From Panax quinquefolius (lineage: Eukaryota > Streptophyta > Magnoliopsida > Apiales > Araliaceae): a stretch of 64,000 nucleotides of DNA. How positions within the stretch are numbered: the stretch's first letter is position 1; the number at the start of each line of letters is the position of its first letter. The translations under genes were made by a program, and so were the position numbers. This document shows, in pieces, positions 39,001-52,300 of the stretch. The DNA is taken from positions 7,395,399-7,459,398 of the forward strand of contig CM035171.1 of assembly GCA_020205615.1 (NCBI GenBank). Reading direction: 5' to 3'. Under the pieces are notes generated by a model. It saw only the letters and a list, made by a program, of their open reading frames with translations. It ran no database searches and was not told where the DNA came from.

Positions 39001-40640
39001 GTTGCTTGAATTGCATATTACAACAGGTTGGTTAGGAATATGAAAACTAACAACCTTACGAAAACAATCAATTTTGGCATGATGAGTAGTTAACCAATCA
39101 ATCCCTAAAATCACATCAAAAGCAAGTATCATTAAAGAGATAAGGTCAACGGTAAGGTAATGGTGCCAACTTGAATCAAACAAGATTTATAAACAAGATG
39201 TGATGAAAGTTTCTCCTAACGGAGTTTCCACAGATAGGTCAAAGTCTAATTTCTCCTGAGTCAAGTTTAAACGTTGAGCACATGTAGGAGAGATAAATGA
39301 ATGGGTAAAGACCAGATTGGCAAAGGTATAAACTTCGTAAGAATTTATAAATAGCTTACCCGTGATCACCTCGTTTGGGTTCCTCGCATTATGACGACCA
39401 CAACAAACGCTCTTTCCGGAATCGTTGACTTTGACTTTTCTCGACAGATCTTTTGAGTCACCGTCCCATTGAACTAGGTTTCATTCTTGTCTAATCTCGA
39501 GCGATATGTCCTTCCTTTCCACAATTATAGCATACCTTGAACTGTTGTGGGCGGTTTGGATCGATATGTCCTCTTTTCCGCATTTGTAGCATATGACCGG
39601 GTGGTCGTTCTCCTCCCTTAGAACCGCTTGTTGCGCAGACTGCCATCTTCACATGGTCGTTATTAAATCTCCTCTTTTAAAATCTCCTCCCGACTCGCTT
39701 CTTCTATTTTCATGGCTATGATTACCACCGAGTGGTTACCATTTCGTCCGTCGCTTTCTTTCTCCGCAGTTATCATTATTCATTGATCGCTATCTCCGAC
39801 ACGATCCTGGTTGTGGTCCTCAACCGGCCGTACTTTCGTTATCTCGCTTCTAATAATTGAGCCTGCATTTTACAACATCTCGAATAAAGAGAAAATTTAT
39901 GAGAAATGAGATCTTGACGTATCTTGGGTTTCAAACCTCTAAGAAACATCCGCGTCATCGTTCCTCATTCTCCACCAAATGAGGTGCAAACACGGATAAC
40001 TCTGCAAACTTTGCCTCGTCTTTGAGACACCGCCATGTTGTTTTGTTCCAATCGATGAACTCCACTTCCTTCATACGACGAACACTTTTAGGAAAGTATT
40101 TGTCATTAAATAGCTTCAAACGTCTCCCAAGACATGCCGAAAGTGCGGTTTGATGGGTGCACGCTTCAGACTCCCACCAAGAGTCTCGCCTCCCACGGAA
40201 CATAAAGGTGGCGAATGGAACCTTCTGTTCCTCCATGCATCCCAAGACATCGAATATCTTGGTAATTTGTTTGACCCATGTTTCCGCCGTATGATCGGAT
40301 CTCGCTTTCCTTAAATTCGGTGGTCCCAACTCTTTGAATCGCTTGGCTATGACAACCCGTGAATTGCTATCATTTCCTCCTCATATTTTGAACACGAGTT
40401 TCCTCGTCCGATTTTGCATGAACTGCAAAAACTTCTAAACATCCCCTCGCTCATCATCTCGCTTCAATGGTGTTGTTCACGGGAGGAACATTGCCACTTA
40501 TTGTGACGTTCTCCTAGTTAGTGAGTACAGCATCTCCACGGTCTCATTTCCATTGTTAATATTCTCGACGACATTCTCAAATATCACATAAAACAAGGGT
40601 TAATTAAGAAATCAATATATCACATAATATCCCTATATAC
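36060..40640 (-). pseudogene. Degenerate gag-pol of family A chromovirus
   Basis: Domains recognised in separate frames, from 5' to 3' on the minus strand: gag (about 39955-40330, FATFMFRGRRDSWWE); two CCHC knuckles (about 39510-39600, CYNCGKEGHIA-like); protease (about 39000-39369, THSFISPTCAQRLNL and ILGIDWLTTHHAKIDC); reverse transcriptase (38185-38912) with MSFGLTNA and the active-site motif [15 protein letters not shown]; RNase H (37610-37894, [20 protein letters not shown] and [15 protein letters not shown]); integrase core (36973-37296, VIVDRLTK) and C-terminal part (36290-36652, QKSYADLHRKDVEFNVGDRV); and a chromodomain remnant (about 36070-36148, ending ARYPHLF). The protease Asp-Ser-Gly site is disrupted by an indel. 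No single frame spans two domains, so no functional polyprotein can be made from the sequence as given. Confidence 0.85.
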
Positions 40641-40740
40641 TCGACCAACTAACAAATAAGCTTAGGTAGGACACACTAGCGAAGGATTTACTCTGCTCTC
40701 CCTCCTAGTTCTATTCCCCGATCTCCGCCAGAGATCATAT

Positions 40741-40760
40741 CCCTAAGCTCGATACCAACC
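40741..40760 (-). other. Primer binding site of family A element
   Basis: On the coding strand, right after the 5' LTR, the sequence reads TTGGTATCGAGCTTAGGG. It matches the usual plant initiator-Met tRNA primer site (TGGTATCAGAGC) except for one missing base. Confidence 0.65.
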
Positions 40761-43577
40761 ATGGCGCCCCCCAAAATAGGTATACATCACCTATTCCGAG
40801 TTGTCAATACATGGTATGTAAACAACTACAACTTTATTATTACAACGGTAAAGCTGTGAGTTTGAATACAAATATTATCTTCTGATAATATCTATACTCA
40901 AATAAATCCTCATCACATTTATTGATACATTATTTTACAAAAATGGTGAGGACTACTAAACAATCCTTTTCTAAAACCTTCATTCCATACCCCCACTAAA
41001 TGACTTTCGCTATATTCTCGCCTCCCGAGAAAAATGGAACAAAAGGAAAAGGGTGAGCTCAACTAGCTCAAGAAGAATATTATGACTAAGATAATATACA
41101 ACAAATTATCGTTAGTCTTCAACAGGAAAAAAATCTAATAGAATACTGATAGACAACAAATTTTAAATCAATATTCGCAGTGAAATAATAATTCATTAGA
41201 AGAGTTAAGTAGAGAATGCAAACTACTATCTTCTATGTATGAATTTAAAAGTTCATCGCTCATCTTTTATCCCCGTAACATCAATCAATATACATCTGAA
41301 TCAAATATTCATCTTTGCACTACAGTGCCAAAGATATTCATCACCGGTCATGTTCATTTAAACACTGTTCATCTTTGCACTACGGCCAAAGATATTCTTC
41401 AGAATCATTCATCTTTGCACTACTCTGAGCCAAAGATATTCTTAAAAATCATTCATCTTTGCACTACAAAACCAAAGATATTCCATAATATCATCATTTA
41501 AGACCGAGGATGATGAAAAATATTTTTTTAAAGAAACGAATCCAAAGAAACAAAATGACAAGGATTAAGGATTAAGGATTCGTACTTGGTTTTATCCACG
41601 TCCAAAATACCTCAAAAATAATCATAGTGGTGTAAAATTCAAGAATGATCAAAACATGGATACAATCGAGTTAGTATCCGAATAGATGTTTTGACGAAAA
41701 AGAAGAAATTTTATTTTTTCTTGAATAGTACCGTATATGTGAATAGTGCTTGATATCGTGAATAGTGCCGATATCGTGAATAGTAACTCGGACACCAAAA
41801 GATAGAAATTCCACAAAAACATCTTCACGCTTCATGAATAATACTTTCGTGAATAAGAATCTTCATGAATAAGAACTCATGAATAGTAACTCGTGAATAA
41901 GAACTCATGAATAAGAACCCATGAATAGTAACCCCGACATGAAAAAGTTCCAAATTTGATAAAAACTTCAGATCAACATTTCGAAAGATAATGATATTGA
42001 AGAAATAATATCATTACTGAAAAAAATAATATCCCTTACCTCGAAAATCGGTCAACAAACTAGAATACCGGTATAGTCTTTGAAGAACTTAACCGTCTAG
42101 CAATACTCAAAGTATACTCAAAATACTCACAAGAATACGCCGATAATATAGAGAGAAAACTTCAGCTTCGGTGTGATTTTCAATTCTAACCTAAGCACCC
42201 TATTTATAGGAAATTGCTTAGAACACCAAAGCAGAAAATTTAATAAATTAATATATATATATATATCAAATTCATACGCCAACCTTAGAATTCAGATCCT
42301 AGCATTTCCCACATGCCACCTTCTAGAAAAGTAAGAAAAAAACGTTTTTCATAAAATAAATAATTAAAACTTTCAAAAAATCAATTATTTCGGAGCTTCG
42401 GAACTTCAATAATTCATAATAAATAGCCCTTTCATCAGAAAATTCGAATCTCACGAGTTTTTATAGGAAATTCAATTCTCTACAACTTTGCAGAAGAAAG
42501 TTTTTCCAAATTCCAAATGGAAATTGACCGAAATCCACAAACATTCGATTTTACAAAGTATAATCAAATTTCAAATAATAAATGGGGTCCACCGACATGT
42601 TTAACATGTTTTAAACATTTATTGCAACAAAATACTCTTCCTCCTCGATACTCATATATCCCACATTCGTTGTAAAAATATCACCGTTAATATATTATTA
42701 AAATAATATATTTAAATGAATTATTTTATCGAAAAAAGATAAAATATTAATTTTCAACAATTGTCATTTTAAAAAATTTCTCCATCTATATCCATATAAA
42801 ATCAATATTTTCCTCATCATATAAATCAATAATTAATTATTCACAAATAATATTACAGAATCACAATATTGACAACCGGCGCAGTTCCTTGGAAAGAGGG
42901 GCTTTCCAATAAGAATTTCTTCTTCTTTGGGCGCCGCGAATTAGGTGACCAAACCTCTCCTTAGATGTAACTTTCTAGACATTGCCAATAATTTTATCTA
43001 ATAATATTATTCAGATAATATGAATTATTGATTCGATAATGAAAATAATCGTGTAATGACAATTATCAAAACAACAAAGAATATAAAATATCAACGCAAA
43101 GAATTATTAACTCAATAAAATATCGAATAAAGAATTACTGTAACCATTATTGAGTAGTGCCTTTCTTCACGTAAGAATCAATAATTGGTGCAATACCGTG
43201 TAATCGCTTTCAACAACGCGACATTAAGTGTTTTTAACCACCGGGTATTCAACAAGATGATAATTAAATAACTACGCTAGTTATTTAAAAACAACTCATA
43301 TTTGTCGTTTTTCTTCATCCAATCGCTTTCCAGTTATGGGGCCCACACATGTATTGCGCGATAAATGCATTTAATATTCCCCATAGTAGACGAATATTCC
43401 ACGACCAAACGAATATTCCCCGACAACAATGAATATTTTATAACCACTTGCTTATTTTGAAATATTTGCGTATTTAACCCTTAACTATCCACATTAATCA
43501 AATCAACCCTTACTATTTCAAAATAATAAATAAATAAAGGAAATTCCTTTTTATTTAAAAAATTTTGGGGTCTTACA
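40761..43577 (-). repeat. LTR of family A element (5' LTR by coding strand)
   Basis: 2.8 kb, the partner of 33210-36017, with the same internal arrays: roughly 50-bp units at about 41308-41483 and GTGAATA/GAATAAGAACTC units at about 41725-41935. The outer start has lost a base or two (CATGGCGCC instead of TGTGGCGCC). The 88-codon ORF over the first array is an artefact of the repeat. Confidence 0.88.
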
Positions 43578-43582
43578 AGGAT

Positions 43583-43735
43583 GATGACAATTCAATAAAA
43601 CAGGTTCAAGAATAAATTTTAAAGATTTATAAGTTACTTTATCGTGAACTCAATAACGTCCAAATTGTCAACATGATACTGCTTTGTGCAGTAAAATTCA
43701 AGAATGCTCAGAAGAGTATTTCCATGAAAAGATAC
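43583..43735 (-). repeat. Older chromovirus LTR fragment (family B), right part
   Basis: Continues the LTR interrupted at 33209. It aligns with the part of the 49341 LTR that follows AAACATGAGGATGATGACAA, including CGTCCAAATTGTCAACATGAT. It stops at 43735, where an unrelated LTR-like sequence begins. Confidence 0.7.
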
Positions 43736-44523
43736 TGTAATACCCGTAAATATTATGATTTAATATTAATATTTATAAATAGAGCCTGTGATTGTTTATT
43801 TTATAAATGCTTACATGGCATGAGGTGAGTAACTCAATTGAATTAAATTAATTAAATTGCTGCCATAATAACTAAGTATTTACATGTTATAATCCAAATA
43901 ATAAATTGGGAGTCTAGCCCAATAAATTAATTGGTGGACTTTTGAGTTAGCCCAATAAACTTGGGTTATTTAAAATCCAATTCGGAACCCAACAGAATAG
44001 TTAACTGATGGTACAAGGTGTTGGTTTAATAAAATGTGGCTTGGGGAAATGGGCCCGACCGACTAGCCCCTTGTCTATGTCTGAGATCTATTCTCTTGTC
44101 CCAAATTAAGGGTCACCAAGTACAAGGAACAATAGCCTAAACTCTCTTTACGCAAACTTTCAAGTTTCTTAATCCTGGCATGCAGGCTAGCTAAATTATC
44201 CAGTATGGAGTGGTTAAACAACTCCTTAAGTAACCATTGTTCATTTCTATTGCACCACTTAATCCCAACATTGGGTAAAAAAGTGTCTAGTCCATGCTTT
44301 TCTCTTTAAATACAATCCACCATGGCAGTCTGTTATAGTGATAAGAGTGTTGGAGAAATCCGAGTAAAGAATTCTTAGTTGCTAAGCATTTCCAAATCAG
44401 TGTGTGAGATATCAAGGTTAAAGCTCGAGAAGGTATAATTTCTACTTCGTTGTTAACTTGAGTCTTGTTTGATTCTCGGTTTTCCTAAATTAATAGGTCA
44501 AGTATGATGAATTAGCATGATAT
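43736..44523 (+). repeat. Truncated LTR of a further retrotransposon, opposite orientation
   Basis: Begins TGTAATACCCGTAAATATTA, an LTR-like TG start resembling the TGTAAGACCC start of the chromovirus LTRs but on the + strand. It contains a TATA-like CTCTTTAAATACAA at about 44302-44315 followed by transcript-leader-like sequence. No internal region follows; it is cut off at 44524 by the Copia LTR. Confidence 0.5.
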
Positions 44524-47500
44524 TGTTAGGTTTATATTCATGAACGCAATCAAATTGCAAAAATAAGCGGAAATGTGTAAAAATCAGAGTTTAAAATTTT
44601 ATACAAACCATATACCCGGATCACCCTTTATGCACAATTATTAATTAAACGAAGAATAAGAAATTATGAAATCATACCCTTGTAGAAACGAGCTTCCTCA
44701 GGTACGAGTTCACCTCCCACTCCTCCACGATCTCTTTGAATCTCCGGGTAGATTCCTTCCTTTGATCAATGTAAGCCACCCAAGTGTATGGCCTCTAGAG
44801 GTGATCCACCAAGGAAAAAAAGAATTTTCAAGAAGAAGGGTATTGCTCAAACCCTAGTTTTCCTATCTCAGATAGAAAAGGGCGTGCTCTTCAACTCTAG
44901 AATTACGTATATTGATATCTCGATATAAGACTCCTTTATAAAGATATCAAGTAACCTATTAAAATAAGGTATTATTTAATTAAACTCTTTTTAATTAAAT
45001 GGGCTCCCTAATCTTATTAGGGATAATTAATTAAACTCCTTTAATTAATTTTCCTCCTAATCTATTAGAATAAATGAGAGTACTTATATTAAATTAATTC
45101 CTAAACTCTTTTAGAAATTAAAATAATAATAATTGTAATAATATTAATAAGACTCCTCCTTAATCAACGACTTTCCGGATAATATAGATTTCAACATTAA
45201 TCATTAAAAACCTTTGAGTAAATAGTTACCAAATGACAATTCAATCCTTCCACCATACAATGTCCCAATTAAATATAAGATATGGAATTCTTCATCAAGT
45301 CTTATTTTATTTAATTATATGTATTTCGACTCTTAAATGCACAACTCCAAATAATGCAAATTAGAAACTCCTTTCTAATTTCATTCTCGCCTGCCCAAGG
45401 ACTCTTTGGGTTGTCATTTATCGAATCACATAGGACATTTCTCTTCTTTTAATTGAAGTGGTAGATTCTTTATTGATCATACATTATCTCCATGTACAAC
45501 TTATTATACCCAAGCATACCCTTTGATATACCCTAAGGGTCTTAAGGAATAAGTCAAAGTATAACTCATCATACACAAGATACTATGATGATCTCAAGTC
45601 CAAGGATCACTTGTACTACTATCACTACAGAATTCCTATCGACAAAAAGTAAAACTCTATTAAGTATTCCTTAGCGAGCCACGTTCAATGAACTTATTCT
45701 CTAATAAGCACCTACATACTTGCTTTAGTGTCTCCACACAAATGATCATGAGATCAATCATCCTCATCCAACGAAAGCAAGCAACGTATGTACTAAATCT
45801 ATCCGGATTCACTAATCCCCAATTTAGTAATCCAATGATTGGGAACTATTTTAGTTTTAAGCTTTCTAAGAATTTAGATCTCATTAGAATGATCATCATC
45901 ATTATTCTAAAAGCATTGCTTAAAACTATGGGTTTATCACATATTATAAAACAAAGATCATGTAGATAATTAAAAGCCTTTAATAAATTAATACTTTTTA
46001 TTAATAAATGAATAAGATTGTTACAAAAGTATATGCTTTATCATCAAACATGATTGGCTTGTGTGCATACTACTTTCAATCTCCCACTTGCACTAAAGCC
46101 AATCGTCATGGTATCTCATACTCTTCTTCTCTAAGTGGCGATTATCCTGTTGTTGGATAAGCTTTAGTTAATGGATATGTAATGTTGTTCATGAGAGTCC
46201 ACTATCTCATAGTGATTTCCCATCTTCAATGATTCTAATAATCAAATGAAAGTGCCACAACACATGTTTAGATCCAAGATGAGACTTAGGAACTATTCCA
46301 AGTTCTATAATGAACTTTTAATCCAAATAATCAACTTGCGACTTCATTTATAGCTATATACTTTGTCTTTATCACTAAACCAAAGAACTCTTTTCATTGT
46401 TTGGAACCTTTTTAATTCACTTTTCCAATTGCTCAAGATAACGCTTTTTACCTTAAAGTGGATTTTTCGTCATCTTGGTCCGCATGCGAAAAACTTGAGT
46501 CTCTTAAGCCCTCTAGTTTTAATTTAGACCCACCATGAATATGATCACATCCTTAGTGCTTGGGTTAAGCACTTTAAGATGTTTTTCAGCGACTCATAGT
46601 GAACTTCTCCATAATATGAATGATCAACATCGTGTCTCGTACATTTTATTGCATACATGATTGTCACTCATGCGACCTCTCTTTTCAGGAGTCTGTGGGG
46701 ACTATTAAGAGAGATACACTCCATAGCTCATCGACATGAGACATCTCTTGGAGTTTGCCATGCTAAACGACTTTAGCATCAAATGAATATACGTTCCTTG
46801 GGTTAAGTCGAGCATCCTCTTAAATCTATCTATATAGATTTATATCCCCAATTAAGATACTCTTCCAAATCATTCATGGAGGAATGTTTAGACAACTTTA
46901 TCTTTACTGATTGTAGCATTGGCATGTTATTCCTTATCCGTAGTATATCAATATATAATACTAGAAATGTCATAACGCTCCCACTGACCCTTTTGTACAC
47001 ACTAGAACTCTTACCTCATCGTATGTAACTCTGGATCATCATCTTCTATGATGCGTACCTCATCATCATCATCATCATCATCTATGATGCATCCATACCT
47101 CCTAGGTATCTTCAGTACTATTCCAGATTTACGATTCGGTTGTGGTATAATAGGCCTATCTACAGGTTCCTCTTATTTGACTTATAGTGTTTTGTGGTTG
47201 AACTCTTCAAGATCTATTATCCTCCCACTAGCCCCTTCAATGATAAACACCTTTATCTTAGAAGGCAGCGTGTTTCGCAACAAACACCTTTTGCTAAATA
47301 GGATTATAGAACATATACCCTAAACTTACTTTAGGATGTCCCACAAATCGACACTTATAAAATCTTGTCCCAAGCTTATCCTTTGAAACCTTTTCACATA
47401 AGTTGGACAACCCCTTATCTTAACATATTTAAGATTAGGAATCCTCCCTGTCCATAACTTTTATGGAGTCTTGAGGCCGGATTTTGAGGTTACCATTTTC

Positions 47501-49340
47501 GTAGATATGCAGCCATTTCAAGGACATTATCCCAGAAGGATACTGGAATGTCGGTAAAATCATTTTGGACCGTACCATGTTCAACAAGGTATGATTTTTC
47601 CTTTCAGATACATCATTCAATTATTGCGTATCAGGATGCGTCCATTGTGAGAAAACCATTTGAGATGATCTAGAAACTTATTGCATAAGTATTTATTCCT
47701 TGATCTAATCAAAGAATCTTAATACATTGCCAATTTGTTTCACTTCTGAATTCTTTGAACCTTTCAAATAATTCATACTTGTATTTCAGCAAATACACAC
47801 ATTCAACTCTTTGAATGACCATCTCCTTTTCTTATACTAATTTGTTCAATATGCAAAATTATGTAATTCAAGTATACAAAATTTATTAAGTAATATTCCA
47901 GTTCTATACAAAATATTATTATTATAAATAGAACAACAATTGTTCTTAATTATAATACCAAAGATTTCATTGTCCAACAATAAAATGGAAATAATATTTT
48001 TAACAAGAATCGGAATACAATAACAACTTATCGACTTGATAGATTTGCTTCAGTAGTATTGCTAAACTATAAGTTTCTATGGCTAATATGGCAACCTTTG
48101 TTACATTTCCATATTATAGGATTACTTATATTTGTTTAGCTTTCTACTTCGCTTGGTCCTTTCATAAATCTATATTTATGATAACCAAAGTTGGTATCCA
48201 ATACCCAAGTAGAACCTCGACTTGAAGAAAAATTATTTTTAAATCATGAACAAATTTGTATTTGTAACCAAAACTTCACTAAGCTTCTTTGGATAGCCTC
48301 TGCAAGATGCTTCTCGTAGTTTCTTTCTAGTGTCGAGGCTTATTGCAGTGGAAGCAAGCTCCTTTGCTATCCGTATCAGTTTTGTTCTTATTATCCTTTG
48401 TTTATGCCTTTCTATTTACCTTCTTTGAATCGTTCTTCTTTTGAGGAAGATCCTTTGGCCCCTACCAGTAAGACTTGATCTTTCTTGGTTGGAAAGTGAC
48501 TCTCAACATTTTTCAATATGTTAAGCAAATCAGCGAAGCTGATATCTATCTTGTTCATATGAAAATTCACAACAATTGTGAAAGGAGTCCGGAGTGAGTG
48601 CAAGATCAAATCTTGGCTCAACTCTCCATCCATGACAAAACCAGTTGTCCTAATTGATCAATCAAATTGATTATGTTAAGAACTTTTTATCTGCATTTAT
48701 AGTGCCATTGGCCATTCTAGATCGGAAGAGCTCCTTAGATATCTCGATATCTATCGGTCCTACTTTCCTCACCATCAACTACTTGATGTGCGGGAATATA
48801 AGAGAAGCATCCATAGTTTCATCTTGTGTGGCGAAGCTCGTTACTTTCATGAATGCGAGCATGATGCATTGAGCCAATCACAAGATCATCTCGCCACTTT
48901 CTAAAAGTAGCAATGTCTTCCTCGAGGCATTATGCGCAACCATTGCGAGGATAGGCGTATTAAGGACATAAGATAACTTTTCAAATTTATGAGAACTATT
49001 CTCAAATTCCTTAACCAATCCGCTTAATTGATTACGTTTAATTTAGCATCTAATATGCTTCACAAAGATAGTAATTTTAGACATTCTAAAATTCCGTAAA
49101 TGAATTTGTAATTAACAATATTTTAACATACATTCTTTTATTAATTACCAAAATAAATTAGGTCTTGTTTTAAATTGGTATCTCCCACTATTTTCTTCAA
49201 ACTATATTACCCTCACTTATATAGTTCGGCAAAATCTAATTAAAGATTTGCTAGTGAGAATAAGGATCCCATTTCAAATGTATATAGCCTTGTGGTGACA
49301 CAACAAACTATATATAAATAAATAGGTAGACAACTTTTGT
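44524..49340 (-). mobile_element. Ty1/Copia retrotransposon, degenerate and truncated
   Basis: Read on the minus strand. Its 3' LTR is 44524-46078 (TGTTAGG to TTTCA, 1555 bp), followed by a typical Copia polypurine tract (AAGTGGGAGAT on the coding strand, 46079-46090). The interior is badly broken. An integrase fragment with NDVSERKNHTLLNMVRSKMI lies at 47435-47640, a CCHC knuckle remnant (CFHCNKP) near 48330-48365, and a gag fragment at about 48412-48880 (NFHMNKIDISFADLLNILKN, HFPTKKDQVLLVGAKG). RT and RNase H should lie at 46100-47250 but I cannot read them. The 5' part is cut by the chromovirus LTR at 49341. A (ATC)n run lies at about 47060-47085. Confidence 0.8.
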
Positions 49341-52300
49341 TGTGACGCCCCCAAAATTAGGTATACATCACCCATCTTGGGTCGCCACTTACATGGTACA
49401 GAATTTAAATACAACTTAATACATAAACTGTGAGTTTAAATACAAATATCGTCTACTAGATATTATACAAACTCAAAAAAATCCTCATTACAATTATTAT
49501 CACACTATTTCACGAGAATAGTGAGGACTACTAATGCTATCTTCGACCATCACTTTCTTTCCCAGACTCGTCCAAATTTATATTCTCATTTCACAAGAGA
49601 ATAATGAAAGAAAGGGTGAGCTCAACTAGCCCAAGAAGAAATATTATGACTAAGATAATGCGAGAATAAATTATCAATAGTCTTCAACAATGTTAAACGA
49701 TAAAATACAATGATAAACAACGGTTTAAGCTGCGGTGAATATCTAATCCATTAAAAGAGTCAAGTAGAAAAATAAAGTCTACTATCTTTTAGGTTTTAAA
49801 AGGTTTTTCATCAACTCATTATAGGTGAGACTCGGCTTTAATAAATATTTCACATCATCGAATCACCCCCTTTTCTATGGCCAAGGATATTCTTTAGTAT
49901 CACGACCACAATTATTCATGCACTACGGGCCAAGAATATTTGTGTATTCATTAATTATCATGATCATGCCAACAACTCGTCCATCAATGCACTACTGACC
50001 CGAGGATTTTTACCACATCGTTTGTAATATTACGGTCATGATTACAAGAATAGTCTCGGTCATAATCATACCAAGTCCATCTATGCACTACGAATACGAG
50101 ATGACTTTAAAAAAATATAAACATGAGGATGATGACAATGATATAAGAATTCAATAAAACAAGTTCAAGAATTATTTTATCCGAAATTATTAACGTCCAA
50201 ATTGTCAACATGATCTTTGTTTTGTAGAGTAAAGTTCAAGAATGATCGGAAGAATATTTTCATGAAAAGATCTTTGGATGAAACGCAAGTATCGAGGATA
50301 TTCCACTAATTTCATGGAGTATAAAGTCAAAGTTTTAACCAAACTGGGTATAATAAAGAATAGAATAACAAAAGAAATCACCATGCATGCGATAGACCGC
50401 ATGCAGCGGAGTTATTCCAACAGAATAATAAATAACGGAACCGTCCCGGCGTAAAACGCATGCATGGGATGTTCCAACAGAATAATAAAGAATGGAACCA
50501 GTTCGGCAGAAAACACATGTATGAGGATGTTCCAATGTAATAATAATAAAGATTTTAACCAGTCCTGTAAAACACCGAGCGTGATGTTCCAATGAGAATA
50601 ATAATAAAGATTTTAACCGGTCCGGGTGTAAAACACATGAATGATGATGTTCCAGCGAATAATAATAATAAAAAGGCGGAACCAGTCCCGGTGTAAAACA
50701 CATGAGCAGGATGTTCCAATGAATAATAGAAGAATGTCACCAAGTATAGGGTAAATCACGTATATGAGTTATTCCAACAGAATAATAAGCAATGGAATAA
50801 CAACAGTTCTCTTCATGAATAAGAAAGAATAACACCCTTACTTTTGGTAGGAGATTGAATATCTGCGGCGGTGTAGTAACAAAATACTCTTCTTCTTTCT
50901 CTCTTATTCTCTCTATACTTTCTCTCTATAAGCTTGAATGAATTAAGTGAAAATAATGAAGCCCTAGGCCTCTATTTATAGAAGATTTCTAGCTTAGCAC
51001 TTCTTAGATGTGAAAAGGCAAGTGGCTTGACGACTAATGATGTGAAAAGAAAAGTGGTTTGGCGCTTCAGAATGTGAAACGACAAGTGGTTCGACGCTCA
51101 GTAATGTGAAACGACAAGTGGTTCGACGTCTGTAAAGGTAATTACTATTAACGAAGGTAATTACTATTCACAAAATAATTACTATAATTACTTATTGAAG
51201 GTAATTACTATTCACGAAGGTAAATACTATTGACAAGGGTAATTACTATTGACGAAGGTAATTACTATCGACGAAGGTAAATACTATTCACGAAGGTAAT
51301 TACTATTGTGAAGAGAGACTTTCTTAGATGATGACATATGAGCCCCCCATAAAATAATCAAACTTACCACAAATCATTTTATTTTCATCAACACATATTT
51401 AATCTTTCAACAATTATTAATCATTTATAACTTGTCGTCTCAATTATTGATTTAATCTTATAACATATTATCTGAGATGATCTTGTGACAATAATTGAAT
51501 CAATAATATAAGAGATATGATGCAAAGAATTCTCAGTAGCAATAATTGAAAGCATAGGTGAGTGACTTCTCACGTAAGCATCAATAATCAATCTGGTGTC
51601 TACTATGCAACCACAGCCAGATTCTTCATGACTTTTACCAAGGGTAGTTCAATAGTTTTAACGGTAACACCTCCGCCGTTATTTTTATAAAATATTTTTG
51701 TCGTTTTCTCAATCCGACAATAATTACATTGTAAGGGGTCCACCAATGATTGAGTAGTTATCTGAATATTCCCTAACAAAAGAATATTCCCAGACCAAAC
51801 GAATATTTTATAACAACTTGCATACTTTGCAAAATTTATAAATATTACCCATAACTATAACATTATATCAAATTTATTCCATAATATTCAAAAATAATAT
51901 TTATAGAAAAATTCATCTTTATTTATAAAAGTGGGGTTTACAACCTCCCTTCTTATGAAATTTCGCCTCGAAATTAGAATGCGATTACCGGTATGTCGAA
52001 GAGGTAAGGATACCTTGATTTCATTTGATTCTAACTCCCAAGTCATTTCCTCAACATCGTGGTTCCTCCACAAAACTTTGACTTGAGGTATAACCTTGGA
52101 GCGTAGAATATGTTCCTTCTTATCCAAAATTTGAGCAGGAACCTCTTCATACGTCCAAATCTTCCGCTATTTCGTCCGGCTCTAACTTTCAATAATATGG
52201 TTCGGTCTTTCACATATTTACGTAACATAGATATGTGAAAAGCGTTATGAACACTAGAGACATATTTGGCGGTGAAAGCGAGTCTATAGCCACAGCTCCT

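Larger units (their letters stand above)
33210..43577 (-). mobile_element. Complete Ty3/Gypsy chromovirus (Tekay/Del-like), family A, nested insertion
   Basis: A 10.4-kb element read on the minus strand. LTRs lie at 33210-36017 and about 40761-43577, beginning TGTAAGACCCC and ending GGCGCCACA on the coding strand. A perfect 5-bp target duplication AGGAT flanks it (33205-33209 and 43578-43582). The primer binding site is next to the right LTR and the polypurine tract next to the left one. Internal domains run gag, zinc knuckles, protease, RT, RNase H, integrase, chromodomain, in the order of Ty3/Gypsy chromoviruses; the long LTRs fit the Tekay/Del clade. Every domain is split by frameshifts and stops, so as written the element is non-autonomous. 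The LTR pair nevertheless stays similar over its full length. Confidence 0.9.

Noticed and set aside
41235..41501. ORF with repeated HLCTT motifs
   Set aside because: It reads through a tandem array in a retrotransposon LTR; the repeat gives an artificial open frame.
50335..50743. Two overlapping ORFs rich in Tyr, His and Cys
   Set aside because: They read through the roughly 60-bp tandem array of the family B LTR.
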